A DNA stretch of 12,779 bases from Acidimicrobiaceae bacterium (GTDB lineage Bacteria; Actinomycetota; Acidimicrobiia; Acidimicrobiales; UBA8190), in NCBI GenBank assembly GCA_003453695.1, contig DMNK01000081.1, positions 402-13,180 of the forward strand, written 5' to 3'. The notes below the pieces were generated by a model, which searched no databases, was not told where the DNA came from, and worked only from the letters and a program-made list of their open reading frames with translations. Shown here piece after piece: positions 6,152 to 12,779 of this stretch (the stretch's first letter is position 1; each line of letters starts with the position of its first letter). The position numbers and the translations under genes were made by a program.

Positions 6152-6340
6152 TCAGGATGCCGGCGTGAGGGAGAGCGAGGCGCAGTAGGGGCAGTCGTCG
6201 GTTCGAACCAGCCGGCAGGCGCAAACCCCGCGCCGATGTGGACGGTCCTCGCCAGCGCACGAGCGCTCCTCTTTTTCCTCGGTGCAGTAGGCGGCGGTGC
6301 CGTCGCGGTGGACGACCAACTGGCCGGCACAGCTCGACAT
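6152..6340 (-). CDS. Small cysteine-rich protein B, 62 residues, paralogue of the downstream gene
   Basis: ATG at 6340 is preceded by AGGAG at 5-nt spacing; an upstream in-frame TTG (6433) would add an unconserved extension. Seven cysteines (4, 19, 28, 40, 42, 50, 53) and H11 and H35 dominate the sequence. Without gaps, 24 of the first 43 residues are identical to protein A, including C4, G6, the HRDG block (11-14), AYC (17-19), CAG (28-30), PH (34-35) and ACR (41-43). Both end their core with C-x2-C. No signal peptide or membrane segment is seen. It starts 121 nt after the dnaE2 stop on the same strand, so it may be read with the SOS cassette. Function is unknown; a zinc-ribbon-like protein is the simplest guess. 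The tandem pair points to a local duplication. Confidence 0.78.
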   Translation of the reverse strand: MSSCAGQLVVHRDGTAAYCTEEKEERSCAGEDRPHRRGVCACRLVRTDDCPYCASLSLTPAS

Positions 6341-6461
6341 GGCCGCTCCTGTTCGTGCTGGTGTCCGAGCCTCGCGCCAAGGCTCAGCTGAGGTATCGAC
6401 CCAACGAAGGTCGGGCTTTACGGCTTTAGGCAATTTCCGGCCAACTCGCGCCGGGCCGCGG

Positions 6462-9400
6462 TCAGCGGAAGTCGCGCGAGGGTGGCCCGGTCACGGCCAG
6501 CTCGAGGGGGGAGATCTTCTCGGCCACCACACTGACGGCGCCCTCGGTCCGTTCCAGCCGGCCGCGCACCAGCAACGCCGGCGAGCGCCGGGCTGCTGAC
6601 CGGAAGCGCTGCCAGGCACCGGGCGAGCAGATGACGTTCACCATCCCGGTGTCGTCCTCGAGGTTCAGGAACACCGTGCCGCCGGCGCTGTCGGGCCGCT
6701 GTCGATGGGTGACAACTCCTCCCACGAGCACCTTGCCGTCGGTCTCGGCCCCGGCCAGGGCGGCGGCGGGGATGACGCCCAGGGCGTCGAGCTGGGGCCG
6801 CACCAGCTCCAAGGCCGAGGTGCCCACCGTGATGCCGGTGGCCCACAGATCCGCCTCCACTTCCTCGGCCACCGTCAACTCGGGCAACCGTGGTGCTTCC
6901 TCCCCGGTGACGATGCCGGGAAGGCGCCCGGCCCCGGCCTGGGCGACTGCGCCGGCCGCCCACAACGCCTGTCGACGCTCGAAGGCGGGCCGGGCCCCCG
7001 GCCGCGGCGGCAATTCGCTCAGGGCCCCGGCGGTGGCCAGCGCCTCGAGCTGCGTCCTGCCCACCTGGGTCCTGCGCACCAGGTCCTGTACCGACTCGTA
7101 GGGTCGCCCGTCGGCGATGCGCGTCGCCAGGTCCTGGCCCACGCTGCGGACCGACTCCAGCCCCAGGCGGATGGCGGGCTGCGTCGCCGAGTCCCGGACG
7201 AACTCCTCTTGGTCCCATTCCAGCGACGCCTGGGCGGCGGAGCTGTTCACGTGCGGCCGGCGCACCTCCACCCCGTGGCGACGGGCGTCGGCCACGAGCG
7301 ACTGCGGAGCCCAGAACCCCATGGGCTGGGCATTGAGCAGCGCCGCGCAGAAGGCAGCCGGATAGTGCAGCTTCAACCAGGCGCTCGAGTAGACGAGATA
7401 GGCGAAGGACACGGCGTGGCTCTCGGGGAAGCCGAAGGCGGAGAACGCCGACAGCTTGGCGAAGATGTCCTCGGCCACTTGGCCGGTGATGCCGCGGCCT
7501 GCCATGCCGGCGAAGAGCCGGTCGCGCAGCTTGGCCATGCGCTCGCCCGACCGCTTGGCGCTCATGGCCTGGCGCAGCTCGTCGGCCTCGGCGCCGCTGA
7601 AGCCGGCGGCGTCGATGGCGATCTGCATGAGCTGCTCCTGGAACAGCGGCACGCCCAACGTCTTGCCCAGCGCCCGCGCCAAGAGGGGGTGGGGTGGGTC
7701 GGGCGCCTCGGTGCCCTGGCGCCTGCGGATGTAGGGATGGACCGAGCCGCCCTGGATGGGACCGGGCCGGATGATGGCCACCTCGATGACCAGGTCCGAG
7801 AAGGTGCGGGGCTTGATGCGCGGCAACGTGGCCATCTGGGCCCGGCTCTCCACCTGGAACACGCCCACGGTGTCGGCCCGGCACAGCATGTCGTAGACGG
7901 CGTCCTCCTGTTCCAGTTGCGCCAGGTCCACCTCGATCCCGTGGGCGTCGCCCACCAGGTCGACGCAGCGGTGCAGCGCATCGAGCATGCCCAGGCCGAG
8001 GAGGTCGAACTTCACCAGTCCCGCCGCCGCACAGTCGTCCTTGTCCCACTGCAGTGCGGTGCGCCCCGGATGGCGCGCCCACTCCACCGGGCACACCTCG
8101 ATCACGGGCCGGTCGCACAGCACCATCCCCCCCGAGTGCAGGCCGAGATGGCGGGGGAAGTCGAGCACCTCGCACGCCAGCCGGCGCAGCGGCTGAGGCA
8201 GCCGGCCGTCCCCGTCGAGGGTGTCGTAGTGGTCGATCTCCTTGGCCCAGCGGTCCACTTCCTCCACGGAGTGCCCGAGCGCCTTGCCCACGTCGCGGAT
8301 GGCGGAGCGGGCACGGTAGGTGATGACGTTGGCCACCTGGGCGGCGTACTGGCGTCCGTAGCGCTCGTAGACGTAGGCGATCACTTCCTCCCGCCGTTCC
8401 GACTCGATGTCCACGTCGATGTCGGGCGGCCCGTCGCGTTCGGGGGAGAGGAAGCGCTCGAAGAGCAGCCCCAGCTTCACGGCGTCGGCCCGGGTGATGC
8501 CGAGGGCGAAGCACACCGCCGAGTTGGCCGCCGACCCCCGCCCTTGGCAGTAGATGTCGTGTTGCCGGCAGAACTCGACGATGTCCCACACGATGAGGAA
8601 GTAGCCCGCATAGCCCAGCGCCCCGATCACCTCGAGCTCGTGGTCGACCTGGTGCCACGCACCGCGTACCCGCTCGGCGCCTCGGAGGCCGTAGCGCTCC
8701 TCGGCGCCGCGCCGGGTCAGCTCACAGAGCCAGCTCTGTTCGTCGTGTCCTTCGGGGACGGGGAAATCGGGCAGTCCCGGAGCCACCAGGCGCAGGTCGA
8801 AGGCACAGGCGCGCCCCAGCTCGGCGGCGCGCCGCACCACACCGGGCCAGCGGGCAAAGCGACGCTCCTGTTCCGCTCCCGAGCGCAACCCGGCCGTGCC
8901 GGCGGCAGGCAGCCAGCCCTGCAGCTGCTCGAGCGGTCGCCCCGCCCGCACCGCCGCCAGCACCTCGGCCAGCCGCCGTCGCGCCGGCGTGGCGTAGTGC
9001 ACGTTGTTGGTGGCGACCAGCTCCACGCCCGCTTCGATGGCCAGCCGGGCCAAGACGTCGTTGCGGGCGGTGTCGAGCGGGTTGCCGTGGTCCCACAGCT
9101 CCACCACCACGTTGTCGCGGCCGAAGCGGGCCACCAGCTCGTCGAGGGCGCGCCGGGCTGCTCGTGGCCCGGCACCGGTGAGCGCCGAGGGCACCGCTCC
9201 CTTGCGGCAGCCGGTGAGCACCAGCCACTGCCCGCCGGCCGTCTCGGCCAGACGGTCGAGGGTGGAGGTGGGACGTCCCTTCTCGCCGCCGGCCAGCTGC
9301 GCCTCGGCCAGCGCCCGGCTGAGGCGGGCGTAGCCGGCGGGGCTGCGGGCGAGGACCACCAGGTGGGCGCCGGGTGGATCGGGGACCTGGGTGCGCGCCG

Positions 9401-9656
9401 GGCCGGGGTCGGGGGCGTCGCCCGGTGTCACCGGTGACGGCGACAAGGTGATCTCGGCGCCGAACACCGATGCCAGGCCCACGGCACTGGCGGTCCGGGC
9501 GAAGCGGACGACGCCGTACAACCCGTCGTGATCGGTGAGGGCCAGTGCCTCGAGCCCGAGGCGCGCCGCCTCGGTCACCAACTCCTCTGGATGCGAGGCC
9601 CCGTCCAGGAAGCTGAAGTTCGAGTGGCAGTGCAGCTCGGCGTAGGGGTGGTGCTC
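6462..9656 (-). CDS. dnaE2: Error-prone DNA polymerase III alpha-like subunit DnaE2 (start codon unclear)
   Basis: C-family polymerase that performs SOS-induced translesion synthesis with ImuA'/ImuB. The first in-frame ATG, GTG or TTG is TTG 9581, but the same frame continues upstream with the PHP motif AELHCHSNFSFLDGAS. The 5' end is therefore placed at the first codon that clears the imuB stop, giving about 1064 residues, a normal length. Numbering from TTG 9581: TDHDG of the PHP domain at 16-20; GRGSAANS at 347-354; catalytic aspartates D387 and D389 in PPDIDVD; a third acidic site in LVKFDLLGLG; helix-hairpin-helix LGLESVRSVGQDL around 800-850; OB-fold near 930-1010. It ends TGA at 6462-6464. 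It overlaps the imuB stop region in a different frame. It is third in the imuA'-imuB-dnaE2 cassette. Confidence 0.95.
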   Translation of the reverse strand, partial: EHHPYAELHCHSNFSFLDGASHPEELVTEAARLGLEALALTDHDGLYGVVRFARTASAVGLASVFGAEITLSPSPVTPGDAPDPGPARTQVPDPPGAHLVVLARSPAGYARLSRALAEAQLAGGEKGRPTSTLDRLAETAGGQWLVLTGCRKGAVPSALTGAGPRAARRALDELVARFGRDNVVVELWDHGNPLDTARNDVLARLAIEAGVELVATNNVHYATPARRRLAEVLAAVRAGRPLEQLQGWLPAAGTAGLRSGAEQERRFARWPGVVRRAAELGRACAFDLRLVAPGLPDFPVPEGHDEQSWLCELTRRGAEERYGLRGAERVRGAWHQVDHELEVIGALGYAGYFLIVWDIVEFCRQHDIYCQGRGSAANSAVCFALGITRADAVKLGLLFERFLSPERDGPPDIDVDIESERREEVIAYVYERYGRQYAAQVANVITYRARSAIRDVGKALGHSVEEVDRWAKEIDHYDTLDGDGRLPQPLRRLACEVLDFPRHLGLHSGGMVLCDRPVIEVCPVEWARHPGRTALQWDKDDCAAAGLVKFDLLGLGMLDALHRCVDLVGDAHGIEVDLAQLEQEDAVYDMLCRADTVGVFQVESRAQMATLPRIKPRTFSDLVIEVAIIRPGPIQGGSVHPYIRRRQGTEAPDPPHPLLARALGKTLGVPLFQEQLMQIAIDAAGFSGAEADELRQAMSAKRSGERMAKLRDRLFAGMAGRGITGQVAEDIFAKLSAFSAFGFPESHAVSFAYLVYSSAWLKLHYPAAFCAALLNAQPMGFWAPQSLVADARRHGVEVRRPHVNSSAAQASLEWDQEEFVRDSATQPAIRLGLESVRSVGQDLATRIADGRPYESVQDLVRRTQVGRTQLEALATAGALSELPPRPGARPAFERRQALWAAGAVAQAGAGRLPGIVTGEEAPRLPELTVAEEVEADLWATGITVGTSALELVRPQLDALGVIPAAALAGAETDGKVLVGGVVTHRQRPDSAGGTVFLNLEDDTGMVNVICSPGAWQRFRSAARRSPALLVRGRLERTEGAVSVVAEKISPLELAVTGPPSRDFR

Positions 9657-10773
9657 AGTCGTAGGCCCCCTCCACCCACCATCCGGCGTCCTCCCGCACC
9701 ACCAGGTAGGCCATGCCGCAGGACGTGACCAACTGCATGCGCGCCCGCCGGCGCCGCTTGCGTCTCGACCACCAGCGCTCGTCCACCGGCCACGGGCCCG
9801 CCCACGCCGTCACCGGTTGCCACGGTCCACCCCTGACCGACAGCTGCTCCGGCGGGGCGCTCGGCAATCCCGACGGGCCCACCTCCAGCTCGGCTCCCCG
9901 GCCGTCCACCACCGACGCCGGCACCCGCGCCAACACCGACGCCGGCGCGGGGGCGGGGAGCTGCCCCGGCCAGGGCTCGGGCCCCGGACCGGCGGGGTCC
10001 AGGCGCCGTCCCCCCCAGGGCACGAGACGGGCTCGTTCCGCCGGCCCCCGCCCACCTTGGAGCCGGCCCACCGCCACGCCGTCGGGAGGGAGGAGCTGCT
10101 CCAGGTGTCCCAAGGCCCGCTCGGCCCGGGCCTCGGCCTCGGCCGCCTCCCCCCAGAACCCGGCCTGGCGCACCTGGGCCCCGGCGCTCCCGTCGCCGGT
10201 AGCGGCCGTCGCCGGGTGGGGACGGGGGACGAGGCGGTAGCCGGGGAGCTCGCTGCGCATCCCCCGGGCCAGCTCGTGGCACACCGATCCCTGGGTGCCC
10301 AGCCGGCCGAGCACGTGGCGGGTGGGCAGGGCGGCGAACGCTCCCAAGGTGCGAATGCCCAGGCGGCGGAGCAGATCGGCCAGCTCGGGTCGCTCCAGCG
10401 CCTCGACCGGCCAGGGGGCGAGAAAGCGGGCGCTCGCTCCCGCCGGCACCACCACCGGCTCGTCACCGGCGGCCCGGGCCGCCAGCACGGCGACGAACAA
10501 CCCGTCGGCCACGCCGATGTGCCCCTCGACCCGGCCGAGGGCTGTGTCCGTCCGGCTCAGAGCCGTCCTCACGAGCCCGGCCAGGCGGACGTCCCCGCCG
10601 AAGTAGCGAGACGGGCCCCGGGTGGGCACGGCACAGACCCCGGGTCGTACCGCCCCGGCCGCCGGCGAGAAGCTCTCCACCACCTCGACGACCCCGGCGA
10701 ACGTCCGGGCCGCCCGCCCGTCCTCCTGCTCCTCGAGCAGCTCCGGGCACAGCACGACCAGCAATCGCTCCAT
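9655..10773 (-). CDS. imuB: ImuB, catalytically inactive Y-family polymerase homologue, apparently lacking the little-finger domain
   Basis: ImuB links DnaE2 to the sliding clamp and to ImuA' in the SOS mutasome and has no polymerase activity. ATG 10773 has GGAGG at 6-nt spacing. The product is 372 residues; family members are usually about 500 or more. Visible parts: an N-terminal palm-like strand MERLLVVLCPE; a GPSRYFGGD segment; a helix-hairpin-helix LRRLGIRTLGAFAALP (135-150); a clamp-binding-like hexapeptide QAGFWG (203-208); and the conserved C-terminal region AWAGPWPVDERWW followed by a basic stretch and the WWVEGAYD terminus. Between LVPRPHP (about 190) and QAGFWG only about a dozen residues remain, where relatives carry the little-finger domain. 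The frame runs through unbroken. It lies 69 nt after imuA'. Confidence 0.92.
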   Translation of the reverse strand: MERLLVVLCPELLEEQEDGRAARTFAGVVEVVESFSPAAGAVRPGVCAVPTRGPSRYFGGDVRLAGLVRTALSRTDTALGRVEGHIGVADGLFVAVLAARAAGDEPVVVPAGASARFLAPWPVEALERPELADLLRRLGIRTLGAFAALPTRHVLGRLGTQGSVCHELARGMRSELPGYRLVPRPHPATAATGDGSAGAQVRQAGFWGEAAEAEARAERALGHLEQLLPPDGVAVGRLQGGRGPAERARLVPWGGRRLDPAGPGPEPWPGQLPAPAPASVLARVPASVVDGRGAELEVGPSGLPSAPPEQLSVRGGPWQPVTAWAGPWPVDERWWSRRKRRRRARMQLVTSCGMAYLVVREDAGWWVEGAYD

Positions 10774-10791
10774 GGCGGGCCTCCGCCCATA

Positions 10792-10823
10792 CCTCTTTTC
10801 TTCTTGTCCTCTTCCTCTTCTTC
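10792..10823 (-). repeat. 32-nt purine-rich tract in the imuA'-imuB spacer
   Basis: On the minus strand this stretch is all A and G except one C (opposite G10806), built of GAAGA/GGAAGA-like units. It is conspicuous in a GC-rich window and ends about 7 nt upstream of the imuB Shine-Dalgarno sequence. It could act as a translation enhancer or standby site, or be a simple-sequence expansion; no role is shown. Confidence 0.6.
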
Positions 10824-10842
10824 GTGCGGCTCCCGGCCGCGC

Positions 10843-11514
10843 CTACGGCGCCGCCGGGGCCCCCGACCCGGAGGGCAGCCACAGCTCTGTTCGCACCGGT
10901 CGCGACGCCCCCCGCCGTCCACTGCTCACCACCTCGACCCGCCGGCCCTGCAGGTGCCCGTGGCCCCGGCCCGCACCCATCCAGCGTCCGCGTCCCACCG
11001 TCAGCTGGAGTTCTGGGCCCTCTGGCCAGGGAGAATGCCGGGCCAAGACCACCAAGGCGGCCCGGCGTTCCCGGGCCCGGGCCGCCAACCTCCGGGCCGG
11101 TCCGGGGCGCACCGGCCCGGGTGGGCACACGAGCACGGCGTCCATCCCCTCCACCAGGTAGGCGGCCGCCTCCATCCAGCGGGCTCCGGGGTGGGGGACC
11201 AGGACCAGGTGATCGAGGTCGACGCCCATCTCGGCCAGCGCCAGCACGCCGGCATCCGGGACGCCCACCGCTGCACACCACGACCCGGTGGCGGTGGCCT
11301 CTGCCAGGAGGGAGAAGGCCAAGGTGGTGGCCCCTCCGGCGCCTCCTTCGGATCCGGCCCTCACCGCCACCACCGCTCCTCGGGGTAGCCCGCCCCCCGG
11401 GACCATGGGTCCCAGCGCCGGGAGCAGGGGGAGGAGCTGGTCCCGGCGATCGGAGGTCGGGCGCACCCGGGCCGAGAGGGTCACGTCGATCCCGGCGGGG
11501 GCGGAGAGGGCCAT
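10843..11514 (-). CDS. imuA: ImuA'-like SOS mutasome accessory protein
   Basis: RecA-like-fold accessory protein that acts with ImuB and DnaE2 in damage-induced mutagenesis. ATG 11514 is preferred over in-frame starts upstream (to 11619) because the TAACCT box and LexA operator lie directly before it and the product begins MALSAPAGIDVTLSARV. It has 223 residues. The region GGLPRGAVVAVRAG (41-54) matches the strand-turn before the nucleotide loop of RecA-like proteins, but the next residues (GSEGGAGGATTLA) lack the Walker A lysine. Later strands DAVLVCPPG and AALVVLARHS fit the RecA core. The C-terminus (VRTELWLPS) is typical of this family. It is first in the cassette. Assignment rests on context and fold features, since these proteins diverge strongly. 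Confidence 0.82.
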   Translation of the reverse strand: MALSAPAGIDVTLSARVRPTSDRRDQLLPLLPALGPMVPGGGLPRGAVVAVRAGSEGGAGGATTLAFSLLAEATATGSWCAAVGVPDAGVLALAEMGVDLDHLVLVPHPGARWMEAAAYLVEGMDAVLVCPPGPVRPGPARRLAARARERRAALVVLARHSPWPEGPELQLTVGRGRWMGAGRGHGHLQGRRVEVVSSGRRGASRPVRTELWLPSGSGAPAAP

Positions 11515-11522
11515 CGGAGGGG

Positions 11523-11528
11523 AGGTTA
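11523..11528 (-). promoter_or_regulatory. -10 box (TAACCT) of the imuA'-imuB-dnaE2 promoter
   Basis: On the minus strand TAACCT is followed by 8 nt and the imuA' ATG, predicting a leaderless or near-leaderless transcript. Its first three bases are the TAA stop of the upstream coupling-protein gene. The LexA palindrome ends one base before it, within the spacer where RNA polymerase would bind. The hexamer is the same as the one ahead of bS22. Confidence 0.6.
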
Positions 11529-12779
11529 TCGAACATATGTTCGCTCTGCTCCCCGGCCCTTCCCTCCCTCCACGGCTCGGCCGGGGAGCCGGGCGGGGCC
11601 CTCCACCATCGTCCTCCACGGCTCATGGGCGAACCACGGGGTGAGCCCCACCCAGCCCACCGTGTTGCGCTCGTCCACCACCACCGCCATCCCCGGTCGT
11701 CCCCGGCCGAGCACGTCGACGGGGAGGCGTGCTTGACGGCGCGATGCGGTGGTGATCGTGGACGGCACCTGCGCGCTGCGCAGAGATCGTCGTCCGGCCG
11801 ACTCGAGCAGCTGGATGCACAGCTCCTTCGCCGGCCCGCTTCGAGACGGCACGGCTGCCGCCGTCACCGAGCGGGTGAGGACGTCCTCCTCTCCGGCCAG
11901 TGCCGACAGCGCCTCCAGCGTGCGCACGTCACCGATCCCGGGCAGCACCACCGTCGTGCCGAACAAGGAAAGCAATCCTTCGGCGGCTGGGCCCCATCGG
12001 CCTCTCGCCTGTGACAGGTCCTGCAGGCATGCCAGCGTCAGCAGTCCTTGCCCGCCTCCTTCGCTGACCATCGACGGGAGATCGGGTACCGGGGCGATGT
12101 TGGCCACCTCGTCGAGGGCGAGGACGACTGCTGGCGGGACTCCGGTGCCGGTGCGCAGGGCGCGGGCATGGGCGTCGTAGGCAGCGGTGCGGATCTCGGT
12201 GAGCAGCCCCACCACCATGGGAGCAACCAGCGCCTGGTGGCGGCCGGTGGCGCACACGTACAGCGCCGAGGGTGACTGGCAGAACGCTGCGGCGTCGAAG
12301 TCGGGGTCTACGGTGCTCGCCAGGGCCGATTGGCTGCGATACCCGGCCAGGACACCCGATGCCGTGGACCAGATGCCGCTCTGCTCCCTGCTCTCGGTGG
12401 TGGCGATGCCGGCCAGCAGATCGGCGGCCACGTTGGCGCCGGCGTCGTCGAGGACTCCGAGCGCCTTGCTTGCCTGGCGGCGGTCGACCCACGACACGAC
12501 GGCAGGGAGTTGTTCGTCGGACAGAGCAGCCGCGTGCAGCAGGGGCGCCAGCAGTGCCTCGGCGCGCTCACGCCAGTGGTCGGTGCCGCCACTTGCCGGC
12601 GACTCCGACAGCGGGCGGGTGGCGCCCACCAAGGCGCGCGCCACCAGGAGCGCATCGTCCCACCGAGCGCACGCCGGCACTGGTGACCACCGCACTCGCT
12701 GCACGCCGTCGGGCGTGGGCACGGTTCCACTGGGGTCGAAGAGCAGACAGGGTCCGCGCCGGCGGCGCCAGGGCAAGGT
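11526..12779 (-). CDS. VirD4/TraG-TraD-like conjugative coupling ATPase, N-terminus outside window
   Basis: Coupling proteins are hexameric ATPases that bring DNA to a type IV secretion channel. The visible 417 C-terminal residues run off the window end; the Walker A motif is not included. Seen here: GPCLLFDPSG; VRWSPVPACARWDDAL; HWRERAEALLAPLLHAAAL; GIWSTASGVLAGYRS; a Walker B-like VVLALDEVANIAP (D and E codons at 12108-12113); LTLACLQDLSQARGRWG, the TraM-recognition-type region; then FGTTVVLPGIGDVRTLEALS. The family core ends near LTPWFAHEPWR; the remaining residues (GKGRGAERTYVR) look like read-through into the imuA' promoter, with stop TAA at 11526-11528. It is on the same strand as imuA', so its transcript could continue into the SOS genes. 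The family is firm; whether it still serves conjugation is unknown. Confidence 0.88.
   Translation of the reverse strand, partial: TLPWRRRRGPCLLFDPSGTVPTPDGVQRVRWSPVPACARWDDALLVARALVGATRPLSESPASGGTDHWRERAEALLAPLLHAAALSDEQLPAVVSWVDRRQASKALGVLDDAGANVAADLLAGIATTESREQSGIWSTASGVLAGYRSQSALASTVDPDFDAAAFCQSPSALYVCATGRHQALVAPMVVGLLTEIRTAAYDAHARALRTGTGVPPAVVLALDEVANIAPVPDLPSMVSEGGGQGLLTLACLQDLSQARGRWGPAAEGLLSLFGTTVVLPGIGDVRTLEALSALAGEEDVLTRSVTAAAVPSRSGPAKELCIQLLESAGRRSLRSAQVPSTITTASRRQARLPVDVLGRGRPGMAVVVDERNTVGWVGLTPWFAHEPWRTMVEGPARLPGRAVEGGKGRGAERTYVR
11530..11543. promoter_or_regulatory. LexA operator (SOS box), perfect palindrome
   Basis: CGAACATATGTTCG is a perfect 14-bp palindrome of the GAAC-N4-GTTC type bound by LexA in actinobacteria and Bacillus. 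It abuts the imuA' -10 box, so LexA bound here should block the promoter and DNA damage should release it. It is also coding sequence: the codons CGA ACA TAT GTT CGA end the upstream traD-like gene. No other GAAC-N4-GTTC was noticed in the window. Confidence 0.9.

Noticed and set aside
6180..6215. GGTTCGAACC resembling a tRNA T-arm
   Set aside because: The flanking bases do not form a T-stem, acceptor or anticodon arm, and the sequence is coding for Cys-rich protein B.
6367..6413. Two 5-bp hairpins downstream of dnaE2 as a terminator
   Set aside because: GAGCC/GGCTC and CGACC/GGTCG stems are short, with 9- and 7-nt loops and no T-run; they are not better than chance in GC-rich DNA.
6418..8658. 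A 746-codon minus-strand frame overlapping dnaE2
   Set aside because: It is a frame-shifted reading of dnaE2, almost entirely arginine, glycine and alanine, without recognisable domains.
6705..9437. A 910-codon open frame on the + strand, antisense to dnaE2
   Set aside because: It lies wholly opposite dnaE2, has shadow-type composition rich in histidine, glycine and arginine, and shows no motif. Long antisense frames are expected in GC-rich genes.
1..12779. CRISPR arrays or insertion sequences
   Set aside because: No spaced repeat series, transposase-like frame or terminal inverted repeats were seen.

Overview
This is a high-GC window whose gene content points to an actinobacterium, most likely of the Acidimicrobiia type. 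The lineage is inferred from four things: the gene chain rsmI-metG-tatD-rsmA-ispE, a 33-residue bS22-type ribosomal protein, starts that appear leaderless with a TANNNT box just upstream, and a GAAC-N4-GTTC LexA operator driving an imuA'-imuB-dnaE2 cassette. Database searches could not be run.

Left part (1-4682, all +): the end of rsmI (16S rRNA 2'-O-methyltransferase), metG, tatD, rsmA and ispE. The last four are joined by overlaps of 4, 4 and 13 nt and are probably one housekeeping transcript for translation, rRNA modification and isoprenoid synthesis. The metG product carries an alanine-rich insertion right after its KMSKS-type loop.

Middle (4683-6461): a tiny convergent bS22 gene (-), a VOC-fold protein (+), tRNA-Gln(TTG) with encoded CCA, and about 390 nt without an intact gene but with a probable frameshifted remnant. 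Two small cysteine-rich genes (-) follow. They are clear paralogues of each other (24 of the first 43 residues identical) and lie directly downstream of dnaE2 on the same strand.

Right part (6462-11543, all -): an SOS mutagenesis cassette, imuA' - imuB - dnaE2, with a perfect 14-bp LexA palindrome and a -10 box ahead of imuA'. ImuB appears to lack the little-finger region between its palm/fingers part and its clamp-binding hexapeptide. dnaE2 has no ATG, GTG or TTG in frame ahead of its PHP motif. Its true start is therefore non-canonical, reached by frameshifting from imuB, or hidden by a sequence error.

Right edge (11526-12779, -): the C-terminal 417 residues of a VirD4/TraG-TraD-like conjugation coupling ATPase, cut by the window end. 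Its last codons contain the LexA box and its TAA stop forms the first bases of the imuA' -10 box, so this gene is fused end-to-end to the SOS promoter. The most interesting points are this junction, the reduced ImuB, the missing dnaE2 start, and the tandem Cys-rich pair trailing the mutasome genes.
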